From positions 494,624 to 548,734 of the forward strand of contig MNCI01004635.1 in the NCBI GenBank assembly GCA_015680685.1: a DNA stretch of 54,111 bases, in the 5' to 3' direction. The DNA comes from Gnetum montanum (taxonomy: Eukaryota > Streptophyta > Gnetopsida > Gnetales > Gnetaceae). Each line of letters begins with the position of its first letter. Position 1 is the stretch's first letter. The translations under genes were made by a program, and so were the position numbers. Positions 22,500 through 33,639 of the stretch are shown here, one piece after another. The notes beneath the pieces were generated by a model that did no database searches, was not told the DNA's origin, and was given only the letters and a program-made list of their open reading frames with translations.

Positions 22500-24650
22500 T
22501 TAGCTATGGGAAGCTGAAGAAACCCTTCCTCTTGCAGGTATCTGATCATCATCAATGTTGAATGCTGAAATAACATAGGGGCTTTCATTAGCATTCAATG
22601 AATCTTTGTAGACTTGCATCGACTAGTTTTGTGATCGAACCAGGTTGGAAGCATCTACGACTAGCTTCCCCTATCTATCATCCTTTGCAAGTCATCCCTT
22701 AGTATGAGGCAAAGGTTTGTGTCATGACCAAGTAGCTGGTGATAGTGGCAAAAACGATCTAAATTGAAGTACTTAGGTAGTCATCTTTCGTTGCTCTAGT
22801 GGGATCTTTGGCTATCTCAAAAATTCTATCATGCTTCTTTCGAAAAGCTTTAGACATCTATTTGTATTGAATAAGTTCACTTTTCAAAAGTTGATCTAAT
22901 AGCCTTGAGGGCTTTAAAGGTAAGATAGTGTACTTAGACCTATCCTTCTTTTTGAAGTTGGGTCTAGTTATTGTCAATGCAATAGCCCCAGAGGTTGATG
23001 GTTGGTTATTATGATCATTGGTGGAGGCCTTGGGTGGATTGGCCTTTGGCCCCTAGCTTGTAGTCTTTGTTTCTTTTGTCACAGTTGCTACGGTCATGTT
23101 GTTTTGCTTACTCTTTTCTTTATCTCTTTATGCATGCTAATTTTTATATGCTACATAAGTTGGATCATGACTGGCCTCCATAGCATCTTCTATATTCTTG
23201 GTTTACAAGAATGCTTAGCTAAGAGATCATAGAACAAGGTGGCTAACAAGTGGGCTTTTGCTATAGGCTTTGGTATTTCATTTAGCAATCCTTTCCATCC
23301 ATGGATGAACTTCTATATGGGTTCTAAGGGCCCCTACTTAACCTTCATGAGTTGGTCAAGCATGGTGTCAAGCTTCAAGTTATACTTGAAGCGGTTGAAA
23401 AATTGGGCAACCAAGCCCTTCAAAAAAGATATGGATCACCTAGGTAATGCATAATACCAATCAAGTGCTTTCCTAGTTAAGGACATAGGAAAAATCTTCA
23501 TGATGATATGAGGCCATGGCTGCAAGAGTAAGAATTCAAATGAAAAGATAATAAGGTGAGCATTAGGGTCACATTCTCTATTATATTTTCTAAATTGGGG
23601 AATATGAACACTAGGAGGAACTATCAAGGATGGGACTATAGGACTTATGGGATTGTCCTGGTAGAAGTTCATAATCTTGATAGTTTGTGAAGTAGAGGCT
23701 TTAAGCCTCTTTAACTCCTCTATTAGGTCCTGAATCATCTGGAAGTCTTGATCCAGACCTTATGGTGGCTTTATTGGTTGCAAGGTTTGTACATAGGGCT
23801 ATGGTGTCTATTGTAAGGCTTGTGGCCTCACTATGGGTTGCATGATAAAAGGAAGAGGTTGTGTTATGGTTGTGGCTTATGGGCCAAATAAAGAAAAGGA
23901 TGTTTGTGTCAATACCTGAGGCACAAATGGAATAAATGTAATGTGTGACCCTTGAGTTGGTTGGGGTTCCATGGTAGGCCTCGCATAAGTAGTTAATGAA
24001 TTTTTGGTTGTAGAATCCACTGTTGATGGCTAAACATATCAAGGCCATGTAGCAAATAACATAGATGGATTATGGATCATAGTTTGTGGCATGAATTGAG
24101 TTTGATGTGTGGTTATGACCGATGTGGGATCAACTGTAGAAGATAACAACACCATGCCCATGGAGAAAACAAAGGCATGAGGAGAAGGCTCAATGGCCTT
24201 GGGGGTTTCTTATTGGAATAATCCCCCTAGGATGTTTTTGGGCTCAGGTTCTACCATAAATTCATTCTCCTCTTCCTATTGTTTCTCGAAGCTATGTTTT
24301 TCATCTTCTTGCTTCATCTTAATCAATTAGGCTAGTATACCTACATAGAAATTAGATAGAGGTATCTGGTCATAGGGGGAAGGGATGTGCTCCTTACCCT
24401 TATGGTGGATAAGTTTGAACTTCATTTTAGCTTTTGCTTCCAAATGTGGAATCAACATGATAGCCTGTATTTTAACAAAAATGAAGTTATATTGGTCTTC
24501 ATTTATGACTGCAAAATCAAGAATTTTCTATATAACCCTCAAAGATTGCCTACATTCGATGATTGCAAGGTCTTTAGGATCATATACCCTCATGGCTTAC
24601 CAGTTAAGACCTTTACCAATGAAGGTGAGGGGCAACTTGGTAGATTGCTA
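22500..24650 (-). pseudogene. Gag, inner family A element
   Basis: This encodes the nucleocapsid precursor. The frame starts near 24,650 with an N-terminal block (VYDPKDLAIIEC, DQYNFIFVKIQA) shared with the plus-strand gag at 39,266. A Pro/Thr/Gln-rich linker follows (24,300-23,750), then the core from 23,738: MIQDLIEELKRLKAS, IPQFRKYN, ALDWYYALPR. Downstream is a CCHC-like box read as CHYHQLLGHDTNLC near 22,690-22,760, characteristic of Tat gag. Many TAG stops interrupt the frame. 21,790-22,500 is a low-conservation linker to protease. Confidence 0.65.
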
Positions 24651-25844
24651 GAAAGACATGGCTATGGTATTGAGAATGGCTTAAAATAAGGCTATAAATG
24701 ATAAAATAGAAGTAAATTCCAATGAATGGAATTCAAAAATGTTTTAAAAAAACAAAAACGGCTGAAAATGAAGTACTTACTAAAATTAGTAAGTGGGGGG
24801 TAAGGGGGATTTACTCCTTTACTAGAAATGGAAATCTAAAAACATTAATGTTCAACACCCTCTACATTGACCTCATAGCTACCTCTACACTGGCTATGGC
24901 AAGGGGGGAAGGGGAAAGAAGGAGTATGAGATAAATAGAAATTTGACACCTTCCTATTTCAACATTGGGAAGAGGGGGAAATGTTTGAAGGCCAAAATGG
25001 AAGCCTGGCAGTTTTCAAAGATGGTTTTGGCAAGTAGTTAACATTTATCACAAAGGAGGAAAAAGTAGGTTTGGTTGGTGTGAAAACCAACATTATTTTT
25101 GTGGTAAAAAATATGGCAGAAAAATTAAATGGTTGTTAAGGTTTCTATGCCAGCTTTGTTCTGAAAATTTATAACAGATGTTGTAAAATTTCAACACTCA
25201 AACCACATACAACTTTCACGTTGGGATTTTTGCTAAGGTGGAAGGGACATTGTTGGATTTCTTGGTAGTTTTGGCTTCAAAAAATTAGAAAATGAATTTC
25301 AACTTGCAATGTTAAAAATGGAACAAAAGAAGATCTTATCTTTAAGTTGTAACAAACCTCATCCATGCTAGCCTCCCAACTACCTCCACACTAGGTATGG
25401 CAAAAGGGGGGAATGAAGGGAGGTGAGATGATGGGAATCTCACACCTCCTACCTCAATGTTAATGAGGGGAAGGCTAAAAACCAAAGTGGAATGTTGGTG
25501 TTTCTTCCACTAAAATTTGTTTTTAGCCAACTGCCAATTTTCTCAACTTTGAAAAAAATGGAGAGAAGCCAACTTACAAACTAGGGAATAGAATATTAGC
25601 AATAAAAAGGAAAAATAGGAGGGAAGAGATATTAGCACTAGCTTTGGGCTATAAAATTCATAGCAAGTGCTATGAAAAGCCAACACCCAACCACTTGCAA
25701 CTTCCACACTACAATTTTGGTCACAGGGGGGGGATCAGTGTTGATTCTTCAAAGGTTTTTGTTGCAAAAAATTAAAAAAAAAAGTTTGCAAATGGCCACG
25801 TTGGTAATAGGGAAGACTAATTTTAGACATAGAAATTTAGTGAA
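24651..25844 (-). repeat. Leader of inner element with ~500-bp tandem units
   Basis: This is the untranslated leader between PBS and gag. CTACCTCYACACTRGSTATGG recurs near 24,885 and 25,370, each followed by GGTGAGATGATGGGAATCTC- or ATGAGATAAA-like text and by CCAAAGTGGA, giving a period near 500 bases. It contains the same TTCCACACT-type motif as the LTR and the array. No gene is seen. Confidence 0.5.
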
Positions 25845-25864
25845 GGCCCTCCTTCTAATGCTAA
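25845..25864 (-). other. Primer-binding site candidate, inner element
   Basis: On the minus strand the text just inside LTR-2 is TTAGCATTAGAAGGAGGGCC. The matching site by LTR-3 is TTGGCACTAGAATGAGGGCC. Together they suggest an original beginning TGGCGCTAGAAGGAGGG, with CpG lost, as seen in other Tat-type elements. The primer tRNA is not identified. Confidence 0.45.
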
Positions 25865-25871
25865 GAAAAAT

Positions 25872-27226
25872 TATTGCAACTGAAAAATTCGATCGTTGGA
25901 AAAACTGGAAGGAAGATTCGATGCATAGTAGTTCCTCAACCCATGAATCCCTAGGGTCTCCATGTAAAAAATGGAATTTAGGGCACCCTAGCTAGTTTGG
26001 TAGATCAACCAGGGACTTGGAGGGTTTGAAATGAAATGCAAAAACTGATAACAAATTTGAACAATGCACAAAAAATAAACAAATATGTCTTGCACACAAA
26101 ACCACAAACTTAAAACTTTATTAGGAAAAAATAAAGAATAAGTTAAAGAAATGTGTATAATTGGTACCTAGATGGATGGCAAGGAGGTTCACAAGAAAGG
26201 GGATTCAAGATCCATTGAAGTCGATGTAGTCAACTCCACAATTTGGATGTCCTACCACTCCCGATGTTATCAAACCTCTGGTGTTGCAATCTCAAATCTG
26301 CAATGTTGGCTATGATGGGGGTTGGGAAGTGTGAAAAATCTAAGCTATCCAAATGCTCTACACTAGAAGTTGGAAATCCTAGGAGTGCAGTGTGGAGCTT
26401 GAAAATTCACAGATTTCAAAGGTGGTTATGAGGCCACAAAGTCACAAGGTGTCTATGTTGGGTTCAAGAGAATACAAGTGTGAAAACTTGTAAAAATATC
26501 TTGAGTGCTTCAGAACACCCATGTGTCAAATTTTGAACAATTTCATCTACAAAAATGTATGTATGCCAATAGTCTTGGATTGCAAAAAATTGTGGAACCT
26601 ATAAATGTTGTTTGAGGCTAGTTTTTACAAGTCTTGGACCATGAATGATGCTACAAAATAGCATTGATTTGATTGCAAATTAGCTACAAATTGCTACCAA
26701 CTTCAAATGAGATGGGTTACTATACATAGTAAGTGCTTCCCCTCATAGTCATTCCATTTACTATAAATAGTAACCAAGGCACACCTTCCACATTGGAGAT
26801 GAATCTTCCACACTGACCTCTCCACCATGCTTGTTGAAGTGGCTAGTCAACGTTGAAGTGCATGAAGTAATGGATTTTGGCTTTTGTGGCTTCCACGCTC
26901 AAGGATGCAATTTTAAATGCTAGGGGTGAAGACTCCACACTAGGGGGAAACTTCCATGCTAAGGGGGGAAGGTTTTCATCAAATTACCTTTTTTGGCTTT
27001 CCAAAAGGCATTTTTGACATATAGACACTAGGTGACTTTTTTCACTTGGGGAATAGGCTTTGACCATTATGAGGAATTTTTCAGCCCCAAAAGTATAAAG
27101 TATGTGAGCTTGTCCACTATGGATTACAATATTCATATTTACAATGAAGTTTTGCCTCACATTTTCATGGGGTGAAAGCTACATGATGAAAATTGGCTAT
27201 AAGATGCAAATTTTTGTGGTGTTTCA
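25872..27226 (-). repeat. LTR-2, 5' LTR of inner family A element
   Basis: At 1,355 bp it ends at GTGTTTCA (27,219-27,226) exactly where homology to LTR-3 ends. It lacks about 160 bp near 26,973 that LTR-1 and LTR-3 have. The paired TATA-like palindromes lie at 26,716-26,733 and 26,757-26,774. A retained CpG form of the family motif, CTTCCACGCT, is seen near 26,890. Confidence 0.8.
26716..26774 (-). promoter_or_regulatory. Palindromic TATA-like pair in LTR-2
   Basis: GTTACTATACATAGTAAG and TTTACTATAAATAGTAAC are separated by 23 bases and nearly reverse-complement each other. The same pair occurs in LTR-1 and LTR-3. The core promoter role is inferred. Confidence 0.4.
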
Positions 27227-27231
27227 ATCGT

Positions 27232-27600
27232 GAATGATGATTTCACCTCCCTCATAAGGAAGATAAATTTCTTGATGGATGGGAGAGGACACAACTCATA
27301 ATTAAGCTAACCAAGGTCTTCCTAGGATTAGGTTGAATCTTTGTGTCTCCTCCACCACCAAGAAATTGATGGTTGTGGGGAATTGTTTCCTTGCTACAAA
27401 ATCCATGGAGATGGACCCCTTGATGGCAACCCTCAATCCATTGAAGAACTTAAGAGTTTTGGTAATCATAGATTGTATTTGCTTAGTTAGACCCAAACAT
27501 TCAACGATGGTGCATGGGATGACACTAGTTGCGGCTTCATCATCAAGATGCACCTAATGTATTTTAAACTATCCTATGTGTATGGTTATGAATAGAGGTG
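27232..27600 (-). pseudogene. Aspartic protease, outer family A element (interrupted)
   Basis: It is homologous to the protease at 21,339. The active-site box reads HLDDEAATSVIP (Gly of DDG replaced by Glu). The GRP block reads FLVVEETQRFNLILGRPWLA, ending at 27,302, and continues out of frame to 27,232. The final codons lie 20.2 kb away at about 6,990-7,030, beyond the inner element. Upstream, 27,600-28,430 is a linker without a clear domain. Confidence 0.7.
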
Positions 27601-28429
27601 CTATAGTTGCTTCACTATTTTGGGGATTAACCTTTATTTTGCTATCATGAAATATTAAGGATGTTGACTTCTCTTCCTTTGATGATGAAGGAACCATCAC
27701 TACATGGATGGATTCCTCATTAGTGGGGATATCCTCAATAACAGGGAGGTTAACATTTTGACTAGCACCTCACGATGTGTGATGAAAGTCATGATTAGGT
27801 CATATAAGCTTAGAGTTATGTTGTTTTGCTTGAGGGATTGCTTGACTTGTTCCACTGCACTGAGGAAGATTTTATCATTGGTTGTGGACTTGTTACCTCA
27901 ATTGTGATTTACTTCCTCCATGCATCCCAAAATGCAAACTTCGACTTTAGGTTGTGTTTGTTGGATCTTTTTCTCATTGTTTTGGTTATGGGCTTTTTGG
28001 TCCTCTTGTGGCTTGTTGGTTGAACGGGTTAGAGTAGAGGAGGTCATGGGTATAGCCAAAATGGAAATGGGCTTTGGTGGATCCACTTCCTTTCATTTCT
28101 CTGTCTCCTTATAACCCTTTTTGTTAGGATTTTGCTTATGCTTCTTCCTTTCTTTGGCTGAAGTTTTTTGTTTATCAGTTCTTAGTTCTGAGGAAGAGGT
28201 AGTAGCATTAGCCATCACACATGGTTGTTGCGTAATTGTTTACGCTATTGCTTTGGTTGTGTTGTGCTGCGAAACCCTGATGATAAAAGGTTTCCTTAAA
28301 GGCACTTGTGATGATACTCTTATGAAAATGAGGGATCTTAAGCTATAGGAGGCTAAAGAAGCCCTTTCTTTGCATAGGGGTACTTGAATCACAAATGGTT
28401 CTATTACAGGTCTTCAATCATCATCAATG

Positions 28430-30760
28430 TTTAATGTTGAAATAACATAGGGGCTATCATTAGCATTCAATAGGTCTTTGTAGAACAACATTGATTGGTT
28501 TTGTGGCCAACCTGGGTTGAAAGCATCTAAGACCAACTCCCCCCTATGTATCATTCTTTGTAGGTCATCCTTCAATGTGAGGTAAAAGTCTATGTCATGA
28601 CCTAATAGTTGGTGATAATGGCAAAAATGATCTAGTTTGAAATACTTAGGCAGTTGAGAATCATCTTTTGTTGCTTGAGTAGGATCTTTGGCTATTTCAT
28701 AGAGTCTATCATGCTTCTTTCAAGAAGCTTCAGACATCTATTTGTATTAAATACACCCACTTTTCAAAAGTTGGTCTAACAACTTGGATGGCTTTAAAGA
28801 CAAGGTAGTGTGCTTAGACTGGTCCTTCTTTTTGAAGTTGGGGCTAGTTGTTATCGATGTAGTGGTTCTAGAGGTTGATGGTTGGTTATTATAGTTATTA
28901 GTAAGGTCCCTGGGTAGGTTGGCCTTTGACCCCTAGTTTATAGTATTTTTTTTCTTTTCTCATAGTTGCTATGATTATGTTGTTCTGTTTGTTCTTTTCT
29001 TTATCTCTCTATGCATGTTAATTCTTGTATGTTATGTAGGTCGAATCATGATTAGCCTCCGTAGCATCTTCAATGTTCTTGGTTTGGGAAAATGCCTAAT
29101 TGAGTGAGTATTTTTTTTCTTTTCTCATAGTTGCTATGATTGTGTTGTTCTGTTTGTTCTTTTCTTTATCTCTCTATGCATGTTAATTCTTGTATGTTAT
29201 GTAGGTCGAATCATGATTAGCCTCCGTAGCATCTTCAATGTTTTAGGTTTGGGAAAATGCCTAATTGAGTGACTATGGATCAAGGTAGTAGAGTTTTGAC
29301 TTAATAAAGTCATACACTACTTCCTTAAATATGGCTAATAAGTGGGCTTCAACTATAGGCTGTGGTATTTCATTTAGTAGTCCATTCCACCATTGAATGA
29401 ATTTATGCATAGGTTCTAGGGTTCCTTGCTTGACCTTCATGAGTTGGTCAAGCGTTGTATCAAGCTTCAAGTTATACTTGAAGCAAGTGACAAATTGGTC
29501 AACCAAGTCCTTCAAAAAAGATATGGATCCCCTAGGTAATGCATCATACCAATTAAGTTCTTTCCTAATCAAGCACATAGGGAAAAGCCTCATGATGATA
29601 TGAGGCCATGCCTGCAAGAGTAAACATTCAGATCAAAAGGTATTGAGATGAACATTAGGATCACCTTCATCATTATATTTACTAAATTGGAGAATAGGGA
29701 CACCAAGAGGAAGTGTTAAGGGTGAAACTATAGGATTTATGGGATCATCATGGTGGAAATTCATAATCTTAACAATTTGTGAGATAGAGTCTTTAAGCCT
29801 TTTCAACTCCTCCATTAGGTCTTGGATCATCTAGAAGGATTGATCTAGACCTTGTGGTGATCCTTTTGGTTGTGGGGTTTGTACATAAGGCTATGGTATT
29901 TGTTGCAAGGCTTGTGGCCTTACTATAGATTGTATGATATAAGGAAGAGGTTGCATTATGATTGTGGCTTGTGGACCAAACAAAAAGGATGTTTGTGCTA
30001 GTACCTAAGGCACAAATGGAATAAAGGAGGTGTGTGACCACTAAGTTACTTAATGTCTCATGGTAGGTCCTACACAAGTAGTTCATGGATTTGTGACTGT
30101 AAAAATCACCATCGATGATTGCACATATTCAGGCCATGTGGCAAATGATATGGACGGGTTATGTATCATAGTTTATGGCATTGATTGAGTTTGGTGTGTA
30201 GCTATGATTAGTGTGGGGTCAGTTGTGGTAGGGTAAGAGGGAGTGGAACATGGTGGCACCATGCCCATGGAGAAAATAAAAGCATTAGAGGAAGGCACTA
30301 TGACCTTGGAAGATGTTTATGAAACAATCCTCCTAGGATGTTTTTAGGCTCAGATTCTACCCTAAATTCAAGCTCTTTTTCTTGTTGTTTCTCATAGCTG
30401 TGTTTTTCTTCCTCTTCCTCCATCACAATCAACTAGGCAAGTATACTTGCATAGATATCATATAGAGTTATCTGGTCTTAAGGGGAAGGGATGTACTCCT
30501 TACCATTACAGTGAATAAATTCAAGCTCCCTTTTGGCTTCTACTTCCAAGCATGGAATCAGCATGCTAGCCTATATTTTGGCACAAATAAAGTTATATAG
30601 GTCTTTATTTATCATGAAAAAATCATGGATTTTCCGTTTGATCCTCAAGATTTCCTACATTCGATGATAGCAAGGCCTTTGATGTCATATACCCTCATGG
30701 CTTATTGGTAAGGACCTTTGCTAGTGAAGGCAAAGGGCAACTTGGTAGATTGCTAGAAAG
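28430..30760 (-). pseudogene. Gag, outer family A element
   Basis: It has the same layout as the gag at 22,500-24,650. The N-terminal block lies near 30,700-30,590 and the core from 29,830 (MIQDLMEELKRLKDS, FSKYNDEGDPNVH). At 29,617-29,273 are ELNWYDALPRGSISFLKDL and MKVKQGTLEPMHKF, a retrotransposon gag core. The zinc-binding-like box CHYHQLLGHD is near 28,600-28,650. An in-frame 165-bp tandem duplication (28,942-29,271) disturbs the region between core and box. Several TAG stops are present. Confidence 0.65.
28942..29271. repeat. 165-bp direct tandem duplication within gag
   Basis: Positions 28,942-29,106 are repeated at 29,107-29,271 with only a few differences (for example ATTATG against ATTGTG). 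165 is 55 codons, so the duplication keeps frame. Sister gag copies at 23,000-23,250 and 40,700 lack it, so it arose in this copy. Confidence 0.85.
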
Positions 30761-32084
30761 ACATGACTATGATGTTGATAATGGTCTAAAACAAGGCTAT
30801 AAATAACAAAATAAAAGTAAATTCTAGCAAATAAAATTAAAAAAATTTTAAAGGAAACAAAAATAGCTGAAAATGAAGTACTTACTAAAATTAGTGAGTG
30901 CTGGGTAAGAGAGGTTTACCCCTTCACCAAAAATGGAAAGTTGGAAACATTGGTATCAAGCTCTACCCAAGTTGGATTCCCAACTACCTCTATGCTAAGT
31001 ATGATAGGGGGAAAATAAAAAGTGATGAGATAATGGGAATCTCACCTCTTCTATTCCAACATTGATGATGAGAAGGCTAAAATCAAAGTGGAAAGTTGGG
31101 TTTTTTTTTCACTAAAACTTAATTTTGGCAGGTTGTCAATTTTCTCAAGTTGGAAAAATGGAGGGGAAGCTAACTTTTAGAAGTTTGGTAATTCCTATAA
31201 GGGCTACACCACCAACTTTAGAAGCTTAAAAAAGATTGAAATTGGTAGCAAAAGGAAAATAGGAAAGGTTCCAACACTAGCTTTAGGGTTGAAAAATTTA
31301 CAGCAACTGCTATGAAAAGCCACCACCCAACCACCTACAACTTCCATGCTACAGTTTTGGTCATAAGGGGGAAAGGGTAGCATTGATCTTTTAGAAGTTA
31401 TGGCTGCAAAAATATGGAAAAAGGCTTTCAATTTGCAATGTTGGCCATGGAGAAAGTTGGTGTTAAACCTCTCTTGCACTAGGCTTCCCAACTACTTCTA
31501 CATTGGGTATGGCAAGAGGGAAGAAGGAGGGGTGAGATAATGGAAATCTCACACCTCCTAACCTAACATTGATACGGGGGAAAGGCTAAAAAAACCAAAG
31601 TGGAAAGTTAGTATTTCTCCACTAAAATTGATTTTAGTAGGTTGCCAACTTTCTCAACTTGAAAAGATGGGGAAAAGCCAACTTTCAAAAGTTGGATGGC
31701 TTTGAGAAAGGTCGAACCATCCACTTTAGAACTTGAAGAAATTGGCAAAAAAATCACAACAAATGTTGTGAAATTCTAACACAAAATCACCTACAACTTC
31801 CATGCTTAGGTTTCTACTATAGGGGAATTTTGGAAGCCAAGGGGGATAAGAAAATGCACCAAAAAATCAATGTTGGCTTTAGAAATTTGCAGCAACTACT
31901 GTAAAACTTTCAAAGCCCAAACCCTTGTCACTGCCACATTGGGTTTTGGAAGTAGAGGAGGATGAACTGCAATGTTGATTGGGAGGTAGATTCAAAGGTT
32001 TTGGCTACAAAAATTAAAGAAAAGCTTGCAAATAGCAATGTTGGCAATGGAGAAGCATAGATTTGGTCACAAAATTTGGGTGAA
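30761..32084 (-). repeat. Leader of outer element with ~510-bp tandem units
   Basis: AACTACYTCTAYRYTRRGTATG recurs near 30,980 and 31,490. Each copy is followed by GAGATAATGG, AATCTCAC, CAAAGTGGAAAGTT and CAACTTCCATGCT in the same order, a period of roughly 510 bases. The inner element's leader shows the same design. It is non-coding. Confidence 0.55.
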
Positions 32085-32104
32085 GGCCCTCATTCTAGTG
32101 CCAA
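32085..32104 (-). other. Primer-binding site candidate, outer element
   Basis: On the minus strand it reads TTGGCACTAGAATGAGGGCC, seven bases inside the end of LTR-3. It differs from the inner copy (25,845-25,864) mainly by transitions. The identity of the primer tRNA is not established. Confidence 0.45.
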
Positions 32105-32111
32105 GAAAAAC

Positions 32112-33630
32112 TATTGTGACTAAAAACCTTGGTCATTGGAAAACCAAAGATCCTCATTGCTAGAGTTCCTCAACCCATGAATCCCTATTGCCTCTACCAA
32201 AAAATGGGATTCAAGGTGCCCTGGCTAGTCTAATAGATCAACCAGTGACTTGTGGAATGCAAAGCATGGTAAATGAAATGCAAAACTAATAGTAGATCTA
32301 AATAATGTACAGATAACAAACAAATGTATTTTGTACACAAAACTCAAAACTTAAAACTTTATTAAGAAAAAATAAGGAATAAGTTAGAGAAATGTGTATA
32401 AATGGTACCTGAATGAGCACCTAAGGGGGTTCATTGGTGTAGGAGTTCAAAGCCCATTGAAGCTAATGCAATCTAGTCCATGATTCAGGTGCTAGGCCAC
32501 TCCTGATGCTTTCAAACCTTCCTCAATTGCAACCTCAGATCTACAAAGTTGGCTATGGTGGAGTTTGAAAAGTGTAAAGAATCTAAGCTACCCAAATGCT
32601 CTACACTGGGAGGTGGGAATCCCAAGAGTGTAGTGTGGAGCTTGAAAATTTACAAATCCCAAAGGTTACAAGGCCACAAGGTCATAGGGTGTCTATGCTG
32701 GGTTCAAGAGAATACAAGTGTGAAAACTTGTAAAAGCTCTCAAGTGCTTGAGAATGCCCAAGTGTAGAACTATGAAAAATTTTATATGCAAAAGTATGTG
32801 TATGCCAATAGTCTCAAATTGCAAAAAAAGAATGCGAAACCTTGAGAGAGTTGTTGAACCTATAAATGATGTTTGAGGTTGGTTTTTATAAGTTTCGGGC
32901 CATGACTGGGGCTGCAAAATGGCTACCAAATTCAGGTGAGATGGGTGCCCAAATTTGGCGGGTTACTATACATAGTAAGTACTTCCCCCATGGCCACTCT
33001 ATTTACTATAAATAGTAACAAGGGCACACCTTCCACACTAGAGATGAATCTTCCAGGCTAAGCTCTCCAGCATGCTTGCTAAAGTGGGTAGTCAACATTG
33101 AACTTCATGAAGTAATGAATTTTGGCTTTTGTGGCTTCCATGTTGGAGGATGTAATTTTCAACATTGGGGATGAAGACTCCACATTTGGGGGAGACTTCC
33201 ATGTTGAAGGGGGAAGGTTTCCAAGCTGTGCATGTAGCCTCTGCACTGAGGGGGAACGTTTCCAAGTTGAGGGAAAACCCCTCACCTCTCCATGCTAGGG
33301 GTAGGTGAGATTTCCCTCCTACATGTGTTTCCAACGTAGAAAAATATATACCCCCAACAAAACCTATTAAATTGCCTTTTTTTGACATTCCAAAAGGCAT
33401 TTTTGACCTCCCCAAGCCCAAACATTAATAATAGGTGACTTTTTTTCACTTGGGGAATGAGGCTTTGACCACTTATAAGATATTTGTCAACTTTGAAAGT
33501 ATAAAGTATGTGAAATTTCCCACATTGGGTTACAATCTTTACATTACAATGAAGTTTTGCCTCAAGTTTCATGAGGTGAAAGCTACATGATAAAAATTGG
33601 CTATAACATGCAAATTTTTGTGGTGTTTCA
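32112..33630 (-). repeat. LTR-3, 5' LTR of outer family A element
   Basis: At 1,519 bp it is the best preserved family A LTR. It ends GTGTTTCA at 33,630, after which the sequence changes to a foreign gag fragment. Conserved parts include the AGTTCCTCAACCCATGAATCC block near 32,165, the TATA-like palindromes at 32,962-32,979 and 33,002-33,019, and several TTCCACACT-type motifs from 33,030 to 33,300. Confidence 0.8.
32962..33019 (-). promoter_or_regulatory. Palindromic TATA-like pair in LTR-3
   Basis: GTTACTATACATAGTAAG and TTTACTATAAATAGTAAC are separated by 22 bases. The arms pair with each other and each is nearly self-complementary. The pair is conserved in all three family A LTRs, which makes chance unlikely. 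The promoter role is inferred. Confidence 0.4.
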
Positions 33631-33639
33631 AAGCTTGTA

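Larger units (their letters stand above)
7031..27226 (-). mobile_element. Inner family A element, 20.2 kb Tat-like Ty3/gypsy retrotransposon
   Basis: This is a minus-strand LTR retrotransposon with both LTRs. In its own reading direction it has LTR-2, PBS, leader, gag, protease, a 10.6 kb insert (antisense gene plus tandem array), RT, integrase and LTR-1. The lineage call rests on a gag motif CHYHQLLGHD, a SYEDM-type RT lead-in and the integrase tail NHFYLRPYY, which are typical of Tat/Ogre-type elements. It interrupts the protease of a relative and has a 5-bp target duplication. Every coding part is broken, and the RT C-terminus and RNase H are deleted. I see no clear polypurine tract beside LTR-1, which is a weak point. 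Confidence 0.7.
27227..33630 (-). mobile_element. 5' part of outer family A element (LTR-3, leader, gag, protease)
   Basis: This is the upstream half of the element that received the inner insertion. It runs LTR-3 (32,112-33,630), PBS, leader, gag and the protease up to 27,232, with ATCGT (27,227-27,231) as the right target duplication. It continues at 7,030 down to 1 with the last protease codons, spacer, antisense gene and array. Its RT, integrase and 3' LTR are expected left of the window. Confidence 0.7.

Noticed and set aside
7031-33630. Three family A LTRs read as tandem elements sharing LTRs
   Set aside because: The protease is split at the same site on both outer sides, and a 5-bp duplication flanks LTR-1 and LTR-2. 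One nested insertion explains this more simply.
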